Origin: Enterobacteriaceae bacterium UBA3516
Lineage (GTDB): Bacteria; Pseudomonadota; Gammaproteobacteria; Enterobacterales; Enterobacteriaceae
Length of the DNA stretch: 23,370 nt
Reading direction: 5' to 3'
Assembly (NCBI GenBank): GCA_002377245.1
Contig: DFPL01000329.1
Location: forward strand, 1-23,370
Each line of letters begins with the position of its first letter. Position 1 is the stretch's first letter. Below are positions 12,848 to 20,137 of this stretch, piece after piece. A program made the translations under genes and the position numbers. Below the pieces are notes generated by a model. It saw only the letters and a list, made by a program, of their open reading frames with translations. It did not search any database and was not told where the DNA came from.

Positions 12848-15721
12848 ATGACTCAGACGTTAAGTCAGCTTGAAAATCGCGGCGCATTTATTGAAAGACA
12901 CATTGGTCCCGACGCACAGCAGCAACATGACATGCTGGCCGTCGTGGGGGCCGAGTCGCTCAATGCGCTGACCTCGCAAATCGTTCCGCAAGATATTCAG
13001 TTGGCGACACCGCCGGATATTGGCGAGGCGACCACCGAATTTGCGGCACTTGCGGAGCTGAAAGCCATTGCCAGCCGCAACAAGCGCTTTAAGTCTTACA
13101 TTGGCATGGGTTATACCGCCGTGCAGTTGCCACCTGTGATCCTGCGCAACATGCTGGAAAATCCAGGCTGGTATACCGCTTACACCCCTTATCAGCCGGA
13201 AGTTTCCCAGGGTCGTCTGGAAGCGCTGCTGAACTTCCAGCAGGTGACGCTTGATTTGACCGGCCTGGATATCGCCTCAGCTTCCCTCCTGGATGAAGCC
13301 ACCGCTGCCGCTGAAGCGATGGCGATGGCAAAACGCGTCAGCAAGCTTAAGAATGCCAACCGCTTCTTCGTTGCTGCGGATGTTCACCCACAAACCCTGG
13401 ATGTAGTTCGCACCCGCGCTGAAACCTTCGGCTTTGATGTGATTGTTGATGATGCGAGCAAAGTGCTGGATCATCAGGATGTCTTTGGTGTGCTGCTGCA
13501 ACAGGTCGGTACCACGGGTGAGGTGCATGACTACAGCGCGCTTATCGCAGAGCTGAAATCTCGCAAAGTTATCGTCAGCGTGGCTGCCGACTTTATGGCA
13601 CTGGTTCTGTTAACGGCGCCGGGTAAACAGGGCGCGGATATCGTCTTCGGCTCGGCCCAGCGCTTTGGCGTGCCGATGGGCTACGGTGGCCCACATGCGG
13701 CCTTCTTCGCTGCGAAAGATGAATTCAAGCGCTCAATGCCGGGCCGCATCATTGGTGTTTCCAAAGATGCCGCTGGCAATACGGCGCTGCGTATGGCAAT
13801 GCAGACCCGCGAGCAGCATATTCGCCGTGAAAAAGCGAACTCCAATATCTGTACCTCGCAGGTGCTGCTGGCCAATATCGCCAGCCTCTATGCGGTCTAT
13901 CATGGCCCGGTTGGCCTGAAGCGAATCGCAGGTCGTATTCACCGCCTTGCCGATATTCTGGCAACCGGTCTGCAGCAAAAAGGGCTGAAACTACGTCACC
14001 TTCACTACTTCGACACCCTGTGTGTGGAAGTGGCAGACAAAGCGGCCGTACTGGCACGTGCTGAAGCGGCTGAAATCAACCTGCGTAGCGACATTCTCAA
14101 CGCGGTGGGGATTACGCTTGATGAAACCACCACGCGTGACGATATTCAGGCGCTGTTTGCGGTGGTACTGGGCGATGCAAGCGGACTGGACATTGATGTG
14201 CTGGACAAAGACGTGGCCCATGACAGCCGCTCGGTGCCTGCCGCCATGCTGCGTGACGATGCCATTCTGAGCCACCCGGTGTTCAATCGCTATCACAGCG
14301 AAACCGAGATGATGCGTTATATGCACGCTCTGGAGCGCAAAGATTTAGCGCTTAACCAGGCGATGATCCCGCTGGGTTCCTGCACCATGAAGCTGAACGC
14401 CGCAGCAGAAATGATCCCCATCACCTGGCCGGAATTTGCAGAATTACATCCGTTCTGCCCGGCAGAGCAGGCGGAAGGTTATCATCAGATGATCAACCAA
14501 CTCTCCGACTGGTTGGTAAAACTGACCGGCTACGATGCGCTCTGCATGCAGCCGAACTCCGGTGCGCAAGGGGAATACGCTGGCCTGCTGGCGATTCGTC
14601 ACTACCACGAAAGCCGTAACGAAGGTCACCGTGATATTTGTTTGATCCCAAGCTCTGCCCACGGCACAAACCCGGCATCCGCCCAGATGGCTGGTATGCA
14701 AGTGGTTGTGGTGGCTTGCGATAAAAACGGCAACATCGATTTAGCGGACCTGCGTGCGAAAGCGGAGCAGACCGGTGCCAACCTCTCCTGCATTATGGTG
14801 ACCTATCCGTCCACCCACGGTGTTTATGAAGAGACGATCCGTGAAGTCTGCGACATCGTGCATCAGTTTGGCGGGCAGGTTTACCTCGACGGGGCGAACA
14901 TGAACGCGCAGGTCGGGATCACATCGCCGGGCTTTATCGGTGCCGATGTTTCCCACCTCAACTTGCACAAAACCTTCTGCATTCCACACGGCGGGGGCGG
15001 TCCGGGCATGGGGCCAATCGGTGTGAAAGCGCATCTGGCACCGTTTGTACCGGGCCACAGCGTGGTGCAAATCGAGGGCATGCTGACCCGCCAGGGCGCG
15101 GTATCTGCGGCTCCGTTTGGCAGTGCATCGATTCTGCCGATCAGCTGGATGTATATCCGTATGATGGGGGCCGAAGGCCTCAAGCAGGCCAGTCAGGTGG
15201 CTATCCTCAATGCTAACTACATCGCGACGCGCTTGAAAGAGGCCTATCCGGTGCTTTACACCGGACGTGATGGCCACGTGGCTCATGAATGTATTCTCGA
15301 TATTCGTCCGCTCAAAGAAGAGACCGGCATCAGCGAACTGGATATCGCAAAACGCCTGATTGACTACGGATTCCATGCGCCGACCATGTCCTTCCCGGTT
15401 GCTGGCACCCTGATGGTTGAACCGACGGAATCGGAAAGCAAGGCTGAGCTGGATCGCTTTATCGATGCGATGCTGGCCATCCGCGCGGAGATAAGTCGTG
15501 TGAAAGCGGGCGAATGGCCGCTTACTGATAACCCGCTGGTGAACGCGCCGCATACTCAGAATGAGCTGGTAGCCGAGTGGCAGCACCATTACACCCGTGA
15601 GCAGGCGGTCTTCCCGGCAGGCATGGCGAACAAATACTGGCCTACGGTGAAACGCCTGGATGATGTCTACGGCGATCGTAATCTGTTCTGCTCCTGTGTG
15701 CCGATGAGCGACTACGAGTAA
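12848..15721 (+). CDS. gcvP: Glycine dehydrogenase (decarboxylating), P protein
   Basis: GcvP is the PLP enzyme that decarboxylates glycine and passes the aminomethyl group to lipoyl-GcvH. The 957-residue product has the E. coli length. It is one chain holding both halves of the protein that some bacteria split into two subunits: the N-terminal half has ERHIGP and SYIGMGY, and the C-terminal half carries the PLP lysine. That residue is Lys708 in HLNLHKTFCIPHGGGGPG, followed by the glycine-rich phosphate loop. MNAQVG just before the lysine and the C-terminal FCSCVPMSDYE are also as in E. coli. The ATG at 12848 has only a weak ribosome binding site (CAGGAACC). A strong terminator follows 21 bases after the stop. 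Confidence 0.98.
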   Translation: MTQTLSQLENRGAFIERHIGPDAQQQHDMLAVVGAESLNALTSQIVPQDIQLATPPDIGEATTEFAALAELKAIASRNKRFKSYIGMGYTAVQLPPVILRNMLENPGWYTAYTPYQPEVSQGRLEALLNFQQVTLDLTGLDIASASLLDEATAAAEAMAMAKRVSKLKNANRFFVAADVHPQTLDVVRTRAETFGFDVIVDDASKVLDHQDVFGVLLQQVGTTGEVHDYSALIAELKSRKVIVSVAADFMALVLLTAPGKQGADIVFGSAQRFGVPMGYGGPHAAFFAAKDEFKRSMPGRIIGVSKDAAGNTALRMAMQTREQHIRREKANSNICTSQVLLANIASLYAVYHGPVGLKRIAGRIHRLADILATGLQQKGLKLRHLHYFDTLCVEVADKAAVLARAEAAEINLRSDILNAVGITLDETTTRDDIQALFAVVLGDASGLDIDVLDKDVAHDSRSVPAAMLRDDAILSHPVFNRYHSETEMMRYMHALERKDLALNQAMIPLGSCTMKLNAAAEMIPITWPEFAELHPFCPAEQAEGYHQMINQLSDWLVKLTGYDALCMQPNSGAQGEYAGLLAIRHYHESRNEGHRDICLIPSSAHGTNPASAQMAGMQVVVVACDKNGNIDLADLRAKAEQTGANLSCIMVTYPSTHGVYEETIREVCDIVHQFGGQVYLDGANMNAQVGITSPGFIGADVSHLNLHKTFCIPHGGGGPGMGPIGVKAHLAPFVPGHSVVQIEGMLTRQGAVSAAPFGSASILPISWMYIRMMGAEGLKQASQVAILNANYIATRLKEAYPVLYTGRDGHVAHECILDIRPLKEETGISELDIAKRLIDYGFHAPTMSFPVAGTLMVEPTESESKAELDRFIDAMLAIRAEISRVKAGEWPLTDNPLVNAPHTQNELVAEWQHHYTREQAVFPAGMANKYWPTVKRLDDVYGDRNLFCSCVPMSDYE

Positions 15722-15742
15722 TTAATTCGCACTATAATTCTG

Positions 15743-15776
15743 GCCGGGTCAGCGTTTGCTGCACCCGGCTTTTTTA
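15743..15776 (+). terminator. Rho-independent terminator of gcvTHP
   Basis: GCCGGGT (15743-15749) pairs with ACCCGGC (15763-15769). The stem continues inward with CAGC/GCTG and one bulged base. Seven T follow (15770-15776). This is the clearest intrinsic terminator in the window. It ends only 14 bases before the ygfF start codon. Confidence 0.9.
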
Positions 15777-15790
15777 TTGGGAGAACAAAA

Positions 15791-16534
15791 GTGGCAATTG
15801 CATTGGTGACCGGCGGCAGTCGGGGAATAGGCAAGGCGACAGCGCTGCTGCTGGGCGCAGAAGGGTACAGGGTCGCGGTTAATTATCAGCACAATGCGCA
15901 GGCCGCGCAGTCAGTGGTTGAAACCATTATCGCCGCGGGCGGAAAAGCGTTCGCGGTTCAGGCGGATATTGGCGATGAAGCGCAGGTTGTGGCGATGTTC
16001 ACACGCATAGATGAAGAAGGCGAGCCGCTGACGGCGCTGGTGAATAACGCCGGCATTCTGTTTACCCAGAGTCGCGTTGAAGCCATGACGGCAGAACGCA
16101 TCAACCAGGTGCTGCGCACCAACGTAACGGGCACATTTCTCTGCTGCCGGGAGGCCATCAAGCGCATGGCGCTGCCCCATGGCGGGCAGGGCGGAGCGAT
16201 TGTGAACGTCTCATCAGCCGGTGCACGATTAGGTTCGGCAGGGGAATATGTCGACTATGCCGCGTCAAAAGGGGCGATGGATACGCTTACCACCGGCTTG
16301 TCGCTTGAAGTGGCAGCACAGGGGATTCGCGTGAACAGCGTGCGTCCGGGGTTTATCTATACGGAAATGCATGCCTCTGGGGGGGAACCAGGCAGAGTGG
16401 ATCGGGTAAAGGCCTCGCTACCGATGCAGCGGGGTGGTCAGCCGGAAGAGGTGGCGCAGGCGATTGCCTGGCTATTGAGCGCGAAAGCGTCCTATGTGAC
16501 GGGAAGCTTTATTGAGCTGGCGGGCGGGAAGTAA
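15791..16534 (+). CDS. ygfF: SDR-family oxidoreductase YgfF
   Basis: This is a classical short-chain dehydrogenase/reductase of unknown substrate; NADP preference is suggested by Arg11 in the TGGSRGIG motif (7-14). The 247-residue product matches E. coli YgfF along its length. NNAG is at 85-88, the structural Asn at 111, the catalytic Ser probably 142 (NVSS), and Tyr156/Lys160 form YxxxK. The PG motif (VRPGFIYTEM) follows. The GTG start at 15791 has GGGAG at 15779-15783, which directly follows the T run of the gcvP terminator, so the gene is either served by read-through or by a promoter I cannot see. A BIME separates it from convergent bglA. Confidence 0.93.
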   Translation: MAIALVTGGSRGIGKATALLLGAEGYRVAVNYQHNAQAAQSVVETIIAAGGKAFAVQADIGDEAQVVAMFTRIDEEGEPLTALVNNAGILFTQSRVEAMTAERINQVLRTNVTGTFLCCREAIKRMALPHGGQGGAIVNVSSAGARLGSAGEYVDYAASKGAMDTLTTGLSLEVAAQGIRVNSVRPGFIYTEMHASGGEPGRVDRVKASLPMQRGGQPEEVAQAIAWLLSAKASYVTGSFIELAGGK

Positions 16535-16540
16535 CAGAAA

Positions 16541-16622
16541 TGCCGGATGGCGCTGCGCTTATCCGGCCTACACGATGGCTAAATCTGTAGGCCGGATAAG
16601 GCGTTTACGCCGTCATCCGGCA
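16541..16622. repeat. REP pair (BIME) between ygfF and bglA
   Basis: Two REP units face each other. The first is GCCGGAT ... ATCCGGC at 16542-16567, the second GCCGGAT ... ATCCGGC at 16591-16621. The inner arms ATCCGGCCTAC (16561-16571) and GTAGGCCGGAT (16587-16597) form a further perfect 11-bp inverted repeat. This is the standard enterobacterial BIME form. It fills almost the whole gap between two convergent genes, where such elements commonly lie, and may bind gyrase or protect 3' ends. Confidence 0.92.
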
Positions 16623-16627
16623 GAGTA

Positions 16628-18061
16628 TTAGATCTTTGCGCCGTTGCTGGCGATCACTTCTTTATACCAGTCAAAGCTCTTCTTACGGGAACGGGACATG
16701 TCGCCGGTACCGTCATCATGCTTGTTCACATAGATAAAGCCGTAACGCTTGCTGTACTGACCGGTGGTAAAGGAGACGCAGTCGATGCAGCCCCACGGGG
16801 TGTAACCCATCAGGTCAACGCCGTCATAAGTAACGGCTTCCACCATCTCTTTGACGTGGGCACGCAGGTAATCAATGCGGTAGTCGTCGTTGATGCTGCC
16901 ATCTTCTTCTACTTTATCGTAAGCGCCAAAACCGTTTTCAACGATAAACAGCGGCTTCTGATAACGCTCATACAGTTCGCAAAGCGCATAACGCAGACCC
17001 ACCGGGTCAATCTGCCAGCCCCAGTCGGAGGCTTTGACGTGTGGGTTCGGCACGCTGCCCTGGAAGCCAGAGATTGCGTCGCCCGTACCGCCATCCGCTT
17101 TCACCGCGTTGGTCATATAGTAACTGAAGCCCAGGTAGTCGCAGGTGCCTTCACGCAGCGCCTGCTCGTCGCCTGCTTCCATTTTGATATTGAAGCCACG
17201 ACGTTCCCACTCGTTCAGCACGTAGGACGGGTAGTAACCGCGCAACTGCACATCGGTAAAGACATAACGCTCACGCATGGATTCCTGAGCAAACATCACA
17301 TCTTCGGGTTTGCAGGAGAACGGATACAGCGGCACCATCGCCAGCATGCAGCCAATCTGCATTTCCGGGTTGATGCGGTGACCGATTTTCACGGCGATAG
17401 CGCTGGCCACGAACTGGTGGTGCAGTACCTGATACATGGTCTCTTCCGGGTTTTCATGGTCGGTGTAGACCACGCCGGAGCAGCAGTAACCAAACAGCGG
17501 TGCGCGCCAGTTACGCTGGTTGTTGATCTCGTTAAAGGTCATCCAGTATTTGACCTTGGTTTTATAACGCTCAAAGACGACTTCAGCGAAACGAACAAAG
17601 AAATCAACGACTTTACGGTTAGTCCAGCCGCCGTATTCCTGGACCAGATGCAGGGGCATTTCGAAGTGAGACAGGGTGATAACGGGTTCGATGTTATATT
17701 TGAGCAGTTCGTCAAACATATCATCGTAGAATTTCAGACCTTCTTCGTTGGGTTGCAGCTCGTCCCCTTTCGGGAAGATGCGGGTCCAGGCGATTGAGGT
17801 ACGGAAGCACTTGAAGCCCATCTCGGCGAAGAGTTTGATGTCTTCTTTGTAGTGGCTGAAGAACTCGACGGCTTCGTGGTTAGGGTAGTATTTCCCCTCA
17901 ATGACCTCTTGGGTGATTTCGCGTGGCACGCCGTGCGCGCCGCCGGTCAGTACATCACAAATACTCGGGCCTTTGCCGCCTTTATCCCAGCCGCCTTCAA
18001 CCTGATGCGCAGCTACCGCGCCGCCCCATAAAAAGTCTTTTGGTAAGGTCAATTTTTTCAT
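16628..18061 (-). CDS. bglA: 6-phospho-beta-glucosidase BglA
   Basis: BglA is a cytosolic glycoside hydrolase of family 1 that splits phosphorylated beta-glucosides such as arbutin or salicin 6-phosphate after PTS uptake. The ATG at 18061 gives 477 residues starting MKKLTLPKDFLWGG; E. coli has 479. The acid/base Glu178 is in TFNEIN and the nucleophile Glu375 in IVENGFGA. Ser430, Lys438 and Tyr440 form the Ser ... Lys-x-Tyr phosphate-binding set of the 6-phospho enzymes. The frame remains open upstream to 18139, but the extra residues are not family-like. An RpiR-type regulator gene lies 119 bases upstream on the same strand. No PTS transporter gene is in the window, so the enzyme must rely on one encoded elsewhere. 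Confidence 0.96.
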   Translation of the reverse strand: MKKLTLPKDFLWGGAVAAHQVEGGWDKGGKGPSICDVLTGGAHGVPREITQEVIEGKYYPNHEAVEFFSHYKEDIKLFAEMGFKCFRTSIAWTRIFPKGDELQPNEEGLKFYDDMFDELLKYNIEPVITLSHFEMPLHLVQEYGGWTNRKVVDFFVRFAEVVFERYKTKVKYWMTFNEINNQRNWRAPLFGYCCSGVVYTDHENPEETMYQVLHHQFVASAIAVKIGHRINPEMQIGCMLAMVPLYPFSCKPEDVMFAQESMRERYVFTDVQLRGYYPSYVLNEWERRGFNIKMEAGDEQALREGTCDYLGFSYYMTNAVKADGGTGDAISGFQGSVPNPHVKASDWGWQIDPVGLRYALCELYERYQKPLFIVENGFGAYDKVEEDGSINDDYRIDYLRAHVKEMVEAVTYDGVDLMGYTPWGCIDCVSFTTGQYSKRYGFIYVNKHDDGTGDMSRSRKKSFDWYKEVIASNGAKI

Positions 18062-18146
18062 CGTCGCTCGTCCCGATATATTAATTTCTGCGGTCGAGTC
18101 TAACAAAGGGAATAAAAATGTCACGATATAACAAATCACCCTGGCG

Positions 18147-18158
18147 GTAACTTGTTAC
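18147..18158. promoter_or_regulatory. Palindrome upstream of bglA, candidate operator
   Basis: GTAAC-TT-GTTAC is a perfect inverted repeat in the 119-base gap between the RpiR-type gene and bglA, about 86-97 bases before the bglA start codon. SIS-domain regulators of this family bind inverted repeats, so it is a candidate operator. I found no second copy in front of the regulator gene. Role inferred from position and symmetry only. Confidence 0.3.
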
Positions 18159-18161
18159 ATC

Positions 18162-18182
18162 AAAAAAACAGCCTGTTTTTTT
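18162..18182. terminator. A7/T7 palindrome over the regulator gene's stop codon
   Basis: AAAAAAACAG (18162-18171) faces CTGTTTTTTT (18173-18182) around one base. On the minus strand it starts within the stop codon of the RpiR-type gene, and the U-rich arm follows a very short GC core. It could be a weak A/U-type terminator between the regulator and bglA. The GC part of the stem is too short for a confident call. Confidence 0.3.
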
Positions 18183-18909
18183 ATGCTATTTTTCTCGCCA
18201 GTTTTCGGCCCAATGATTCGAGAATATAAATAACCGGAATTTGGGTCGTGATATCATAAACGCCGGCGATGCGCGTTTGTGGAACATGCCAGGAAAGATT
18301 GAAGTCGGCGAGCTTCGCAAGACGAGAGTGTTCGTGGCTGGTTATAGATAGCACTTTGCAGTGGTGCAGGCTGAACTGGCTGGCGAACCGCAGGATCTCT
18401 TCGGTCTCACCGGAGACAGAAAGCACAATCGCCAGCGCGTTTCTGGCCATATCGTTAGTGACCGGAAAATAAGGATCATCGATATGGTTACTGAATTTAC
18501 CAATATTGGAAAAGAATCGTGCGCCATATTTTGCTAACGCACCAGATGTTCCCGCGCCCACAAATATAATTCGTTCTGATGACAATATAATATCGACGGC
18601 TTTATCTAACAGAATATCGAATTCATCGTTGTTAACGCTTTTAAAAAAGCTAATAATTTCACTGGCACCAAAATTAGCCTGTTGGGGCTCATTCTGTTCT
18701 AAATATAATTTGAAGCGCACGCGAAATTCAGAATAACCTTCGCATTGCAGTTTGCGGCAGAATCGCAGCACCGTGGTGGTGGAAACTCCTGCTCCGTCGG
18801 CCAGTTCGCGGATGGTCATGTACATCACTTTGTCACGGTTTTTGACGACATAGTTGTAGACCATCATCTCGAGATTGTTGAGACTGGCAATGGCGGCGTG
18901 GGAGAACAT
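18181..18909 (-). CDS. MurR/RpiR-family transcriptional regulator (HTH + SIS domain)
   Basis: The 242-residue product has an N-terminal RpiR-type helix-turn-helix (about 1-75, with MTIRELADGAGVSTTTVLRFCRKL) and a C-terminal sugar-isomerase (SIS) domain (about 100-230). In the SIS part, IIFVGAGTSGALAKYGARF is the first phosphosugar-binding loop and LSVSGETEEIL the second. Such proteins sense phosphosugars and control nearby sugar genes, so BglA is the obvious target (inference). The ATG at 18909 is preferred; GTG 18915 is two codons upstream. The gene is clearly AT-richer than its neighbours (about 25-52% GC in the 60-base lines I counted) and I do not recall it between bglA and yqfB in E. coli K-12. 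Only 52 bases separate it from divergent yqfB. Confidence 0.88.
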   Translation of the reverse strand: MFSHAAIASLNNLEMMVYNYVVKNRDKVMYMTIRELADGAGVSTTTVLRFCRKLQCEGYSEFRVRFKLYLEQNEPQQANFGASEIISFFKSVNNDEFDILLDKAVDIILSSERIIFVGAGTSGALAKYGARFFSNIGKFSNHIDDPYFPVTNDMARNALAIVLSVSGETEEILRFASQFSLHHCKVLSITSHEHSRLAKLADFNLSWHVPQTRIAGVYDITTQIPVIYILESLGRKLARKIA

Positions 18910-18961
18910 ACTCACGATGGCAATGACTCACTTATCAAATTTATCATCAGGGAATAATAAC

Positions 18962-19273
18962 ATGCAGCCGAACGACATCACTTTTTTTAAACGCTTTCAG
19001 AGCGACATTCTGGCCGGGCGTAAAACCATCACGATCCGTGATAAAGCTGAATCCCATTTCAACGCGGGCGATATTCTGCGCGTCGGGCGCTACGAGGATG
19101 ATGAGTACTTCTGCACGATCCAGGTGACGGGCACCTCCACCGTGACGCTGGATACCCTTACCGACAGCCATGCACGGCAGGAGAACATGACGCTGGCTGA
19201 GCTCAAGCAGGTCATCACTGATATCTATCCCGGACAGCATCAGTTTTATGTGATTGATTTTAAATGTCTTTAA
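18962..19273 (+). CDS. yqfB: N4-acetylcytidine amidohydrolase YqfB (ASCH domain)
   Basis: YqfB is a very small ASCH-fold enzyme shown in E. coli to hydrolyse N4-acetylcytidine to cytidine, probably salvaging modified nucleosides from RNA turnover. The ATG at 18962 gives 103 residues, as in E. coli, and has AGGGAA about 9 bases upstream. The catalytic residues reported for E. coli YqfB, Lys21, Thr24 and Glu74, are all in register (GRKTITIRD and RQENMT). The open frame begins further upstream inside the regulator gene, but that is not coding for this protein. No sharp terminator follows; a weak AT-only hairpin lies at 19332-19353. Confidence 0.95.
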   Translation: MQPNDITFFKRFQSDILAGRKTITIRDKAESHFNAGDILRVGRYEDDEYFCTIQVTGTSTVTLDTLTDSHARQENMTLAELKQVITDIYPGQHQFYVIDFKCL

Positions 19274-19331
19274 TAAAAAAAGTACGGATGTAAGTTCAAT
19301 TTAATTAGTTAACGTTTTGATTTTTATACTT

Positions 19332-19353
19332 AAATAATTTCATTTAATTATTT
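19332..19353 (+). other. AT-rich gap with weak hairpin between yqfB and trhA
   Basis: In the 162-base gap, AAATAATT (19332-19339) pairs with AATTATTT (19346-19353) around a 6-nt loop, followed by TT. With no GC pairs it is a poor terminator. The gap also holds TATACT (19325-19330) and TATACC (19394-19399), possible -10 elements for trhA without good -35 partners. Confidence 0.25.
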
Positions 19354-19435
19354 TTAGCGAACAGGTGTGCACTGAAACCATTCTCAGTTACTCTATACCC
19401 GCGACGTTTCAATTTGAGTTTTCCCGGAGTTAATT

Positions 19436-20095
19436 ATGGTGGATAAACCACTTATCGCGCAGGGATATACGCTGGCTGAGGAGATAGCCAACAGCATCAG
19501 CCATGGCATTGGGCTGGTGTTTGGTATTGTGGGGTTGGTGCTGCTGCTGGTTCAGGCGGTGGACAGTAACGCCAGTACGATGGCGATCGCCAGTTACAGC
19601 CTCTATGGGGGCAGCATGATCTTGCTGTTTCTGGCTTCAACGCTCTATCACGCTGTTCCTCATCAGCGCGCAAAGGTGTGGCTGAAAAAATTCGACCACT
19701 GCGCCATCTATTTACTGATTGCCGGTACCTATACTCCGTTCCTGCTCGTCGGCCTGGACTCACCGCTGGCGCGTGGATTAATGATTGTTATCTGGAGCCT
19801 GGCGCTGCTCGGGATCCTGTTCAAACTGACCATCGCGCATCGCTTTAAGGTGCTGTCGCTGGTGACCTATCTGACCATGGGTTGGTTGTCACTGATTGTG
19901 ATTTATCAGCTTGCGACGCGGCTGCCCCCTGGCGGAGTCATGTTGCTGGCATTAGGTGGCGTGGTCTATTCGCTGGGCGTGATTTTTTACGTCTGCAAAC
20001 GCATTCCCTATAACCATGCTATCTGGCACGGCTTTGTGCTGGGCGGTAGCGTTTGTCATTTCCTGGCGATTTATCTGTACGTGGGGCAGCTTTAA
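19436..20095 (+). CDS. trhA: PAQR/hemolysin III-family membrane protein TrhA (YqfA)
   Basis: The 219-residue product is a seven-helix inner-membrane protein of the PAQR superfamily; in E. coli YqfA/TrhA is tied to membrane energy and fluidity homeostasis. The superfamily's polar signature is complete: Ser69 and His72 (STLYH), Asp87-His88 (FDHCAIYLLIAGTYTP), and His194/His198 (HAIWH). These are the probable zinc ligands and their partners, as in human adiponectin receptors. The hydrophobic spans lie near 20-42, 50-71, 87-105, 112-130, 138-158, 165-187 and 196-217. The ATG at 19436 has a good CCGGAG. The old hemolysin III label should not be read as toxicity. It is convergent with ygfZ. Confidence 0.95.
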   Translation: MVDKPLIAQGYTLAEEIANSISHGIGLVFGIVGLVLLLVQAVDSNASTMAIASYSLYGGSMILLFLASTLYHAVPHQRAKVWLKKFDHCAIYLLIAGTYTPFLLVGLDSPLARGLMIVIWSLALLGILFKLTIAHRFKVLSLVTYLTMGWLSLIVIYQLATRLPPGGVMLLALGGVVYSLGVIFYVCKRIPYNHAIWHGFVLGGSVCHFLAIYLYVGQL

Positions 20096-20102
20096 GAAAG
20101 GT

Positions 20103-20131
20103 TGCCGGGTAGGGGAAGTCTCCACCCGGCA
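20103..20131. terminator. Hairpin between convergent trhA and ygfZ
   Basis: TGCCGGGT (20103-20110) pairs with ACCCGGCA (20124-20131) around a 13-nt loop, filling most of the 42-base gap between the two stop codons. The arm sequence resembles the gcvP terminator stem and the ends of some enterobacterial REP units. There is no T run, so two-way termination is only possible. Confidence 0.45.
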
Positions 20132-20137
20132 CTGAAT

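Noticed and set aside
14741..15589. Open frame of 282 codons on the minus strand inside gcvP
   Set aside because: Antisense shadow of gcvP; low-complexity His/Arg-rich translation with no recognisable domain or ribosome binding site.
16541..16622. Possible CRISPR repeat
   Set aside because: Only two inverted REP units, no regular spacers and no direct-repeat array: this is a BIME.
16718..17797. Long open frame (359 codons) on the plus strand opposite bglA
   Set aside because: It lies wholly inside the well-supported bglA gene, shows no family features, and is explained by codon bias of the sense strand.
19436..20095. Hemolysin III as a virulence factor
   Set aside because: The PAQR signature residues and similarity to E. 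coli YqfA/TrhA point to a membrane homeostasis protein; the hemolysin name is historical.
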